From a virus: a DNA stretch of 23,222 nt. The first letter of the stretch is position 1, and every line of letters starts with the position of its first letter. Positions 22,801 to 23,222 of the stretch are shown piece by piece. The stretch spans positions 1 through 23,222 of the IMG/VR virus record IMGVR_UViG_3300036760_001532; one strand, written 5' to 3'. The notes below the pieces were generated by a model. It saw nothing but the letters and a program-made list of their open reading frames with translations. It ran no database searches and was not told where the DNA came from. A program made the translations under genes and the position numbers.

Positions 22801-22852
22801 AGCGCTTGTGGTGACCGTCTCAGCGAGTGATGTGGAGGCGGCCAATGGATGA
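19850..22852 (+). CDS. Type III-like restriction endonuclease (DEAD-like helicase plus PD-(D/E)XK nuclease)
   Basis: A 1000-aa restriction subunit. The frame is open from 19820, but the ATG at 19850 has GAGAGGG 5 nt upstream and lies 10 bp after the methyltransferase stop. The SF2 helicase has MATGSGKTT (137-145, motif I), DEAHH (265-269, motif II), SAT (317-319, motif III) and QVIGRGLRR (568-576, motif VI). The nuclease near the C-terminus has PD at 863-864 and EIK at 878-880, a PD-(D/E)XK site, in FIPDFIVKLTNGKTLALEIKG. I recall a family named BPTD_3080 restriction endonuclease with this N-terminus, but cannot confirm it. It would translocate on DNA and cut unmethylated foreign DNA with the upstream methyltransferase as partner. 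Confidence 0.92.
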   Translation: MSKPTSLIINSPFVRPVQHWVEAKDGSLTIKSERRSAGYEIFDVRNNTRRTEELTLVNTIRERVDQWRDANYPGITAITRRLLEHWHDQTARQYPFYFCQLEAVETLIWWVEGANEYRQGIFVPSDGGSWERLCNKMATGSGKTTVMAMIITWQALNAITYPKRNKDFSRVVFIVAPGLTVKDRLHVLYPGESDNYYDAFGLCPSEALRQKLNQVEVLIENWHTLMPAKQPQRSVVRKGAETDEAFTRRVLGKLATHKDIVVINDEAHHAYRKPPELKISKKAAAEQGLDLDEATRWIEGLDRIDKTRRILRCFDLSATPFAPTGKVSTETALFDWIVSDFGLNDAIESGLVKTPRVVVRDDALPDARTLRSKLYHIYRDPSVSEDINRKSQPHEALPKLIQDAYTLLGADWRETRRQWQEAGHHSPPVMLTVCNRTETAARIEHYFNQGDAHWPELNDPTRTLRVDSKVLEKAEIGESAAADKDYEARLHAIIEAADLPETKKSRLLDLKKEELLRAIVDSVGKRGGAGQDLQNVISVAMLSEGWDAKNVTHIMGLRAFTSQLLCEQVIGRGLRRVSYDIDEDGLFIPEYVNVFGVPLSISERVGEAGEAPPPPKPSTQIEVVPERAVLEIKWPNVLRVESVVRPTLTVDWGTVSVLRLDPAATPISADLAPALGGAADLSKVTSIDLEALPEGFRLQRLIFQAARKAFAALKHSFKGTEDYLIFQLIQLVETFLKSDRLEIPSLFHSDPLRRRILIALNIDLVVQHLLRYVTEQNTMKLVPVYDEENPIGSTGQMRTWYTTKPNCPAAKSHISHVVGDSAWEQYAANVFEARDDVIAYAKNDHLGFQIHYLWAGSRRRFIPDFIVKLTNGKTLALEIKGTDSPQNKAKRDALAEWVKAVNEAGGFGAWAWDVAFEPAQVHDLVKKHGSNSGNNQPEIREHVLVRTLRDLSSMGYVIPRGSVGVVVDVYDRNKGYEVEFDKEPALVVTVSASDVEAANG

Positions 22853-23222
22853 AATGCTGCGCTCAACGTCTCCAGCCAGTGCTGACGCCTATATGTTGCA
22901 GCCCGACAACCTCCGGATCGACCAAACGAAAATTACTGAGTACCTGCTTAACAGCGGGCATCCAGTAGGAGGTTCCAAAGCACGTTTTTTCACCAGTCAG
23001 GGCTTTTCATTGGAAAGCTGGGAGGAACTGCAATCAGCGTTGCGGACACACGCGGCGACGAACAAAATCTCCAAAATCGTGAAACATGAATATGGGAAAA
23101 AGCTAATCGTCGAATGTCTCCTTAAATCGCCAAGCGGTAAGGAATATTGCATTCGCGTGGTTTGGAACGACCACCTCGACGGCAATCCTCCCAAGCTGAT
23201 AACGGCACATCCGCTTGGGTAG
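22845..23222 (+). CDS. DUF6883 family protein in the restriction-modification operon
   Basis: A 125-aa protein. I chose the ATG at 22845, which has GGAGG 6 nt upstream and overlaps the restriction gene by 8 bp; an earlier in-frame GTG at 22827 is less likely. It shows the DUF6883 pattern: KITEYLLNSGHPVGGSKARFF, SLESWEELQSALRTHA, then strands (EYGKKLIVECLLKSP, YCIRVVWNDH) and an end with PKLITAHPLG. DUF6883 proteins are small and often occur in toxin or defence settings as I remember; their biochemical activity is not known to me. The conserved polar positions (Lys, Arg, His, Trp-Asn-Asp) suggest an enzyme or nucleic-acid binder. Tight coupling to the restriction gene suggests an accessory role in the same system. 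Confidence 0.8.
   Translation: MDEMLRSTSPASADAYMLQPDNLRIDQTKITEYLLNSGHPVGGSKARFFTSQGFSLESWEELQSALRTHAATNKISKIVKHEYGKKLIVECLLKSPSGKEYCIRVVWNDHLDGNPPKLITAHPLG

Overview
The window is a GC-rich accessory region, most likely from an alphaproteobacterium of the Hyphomicrobiales (Bradyrhizobium/Rhodopseudomonas-like). This placement rests on base composition and remembered resemblance of the proteins; no search was run. It contains no rRNA, tRNA or core metabolic gene and consists of mobile-element and defence genes.

Layout. (1) Positions 1-9437, minus strand: a tightly packed operon of 13 genes joined almost throughout by ATGA, TTGA or TGATG overlaps. In transcription order it encodes a small sigma factor, a 113-aa unknown protein, a 20-aa micro-ORF with a perfect Shine-Dalgarno, a 98-aa unknown protein, a RecA-like AAA ATPase, a DUF669-like protein, a 77-aa unknown protein, a DUF6511 zinc-ribbon protein, a Cas4/RecB-like Fe-S nuclease, a RecD-like SF1B helicase, a large Toprim primase/AAA+ protein, a TSCPD protein, a 66-aa unknown protein and a DUF6362 protein cut by the window edge (the micro-ORF is extra to the 13). 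This is a prophage or phage-derived early (replication/recombination) module. The 3' end of the primase gene carries about 15 copies of a 9-bp repeat around a short AT-rich stretch, which may be a replication origin. (2) Positions 9438-11759, minus strand: an unrecognised 420-aa protein and a 329-aa protein with a C-terminal OmpR/PhoB-type winged helix. They are followed, just before the sigma gene, by four direct repeats spaced exactly 11 bp. This looks like the element's regulatory switch. (3) Positions 11881-14250, plus strand: a four-gene integration cassette (69-aa protein, DUF2924 protein, large serine recombinase, ParB/KorB-like HTH protein), each gene overlapping the next. (4) Positions 14247-15995, minus strand: a DUF262/HNH (GmrSD-like) nuclease. 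(5) Positions 16205-23222, plus strand: a defence operon of a Phd/YefM antitoxin without a toxin, a 1144-aa type III-like DNA methyltransferase with an N-terminal winged helix, a 1000-aa type III-like restriction helicase-nuclease, and a DUF6883 protein.

How the parts may work together (inference). The serine recombinase would integrate the element. The winged-helix protein would bind the 11-bp repeats and control the sigma factor, which could drive the long replication/recombination operon. The DUF262 protein and the type III-like restriction-modification operon are defence cargo or a neighbouring defence island. The least understood parts are the 420-aa/329-aa pair with its operator, the 9-bp repeats in the primase gene, the micro-ORF, and the joining of an antitoxin and a DUF6883 protein to a restriction-modification system.
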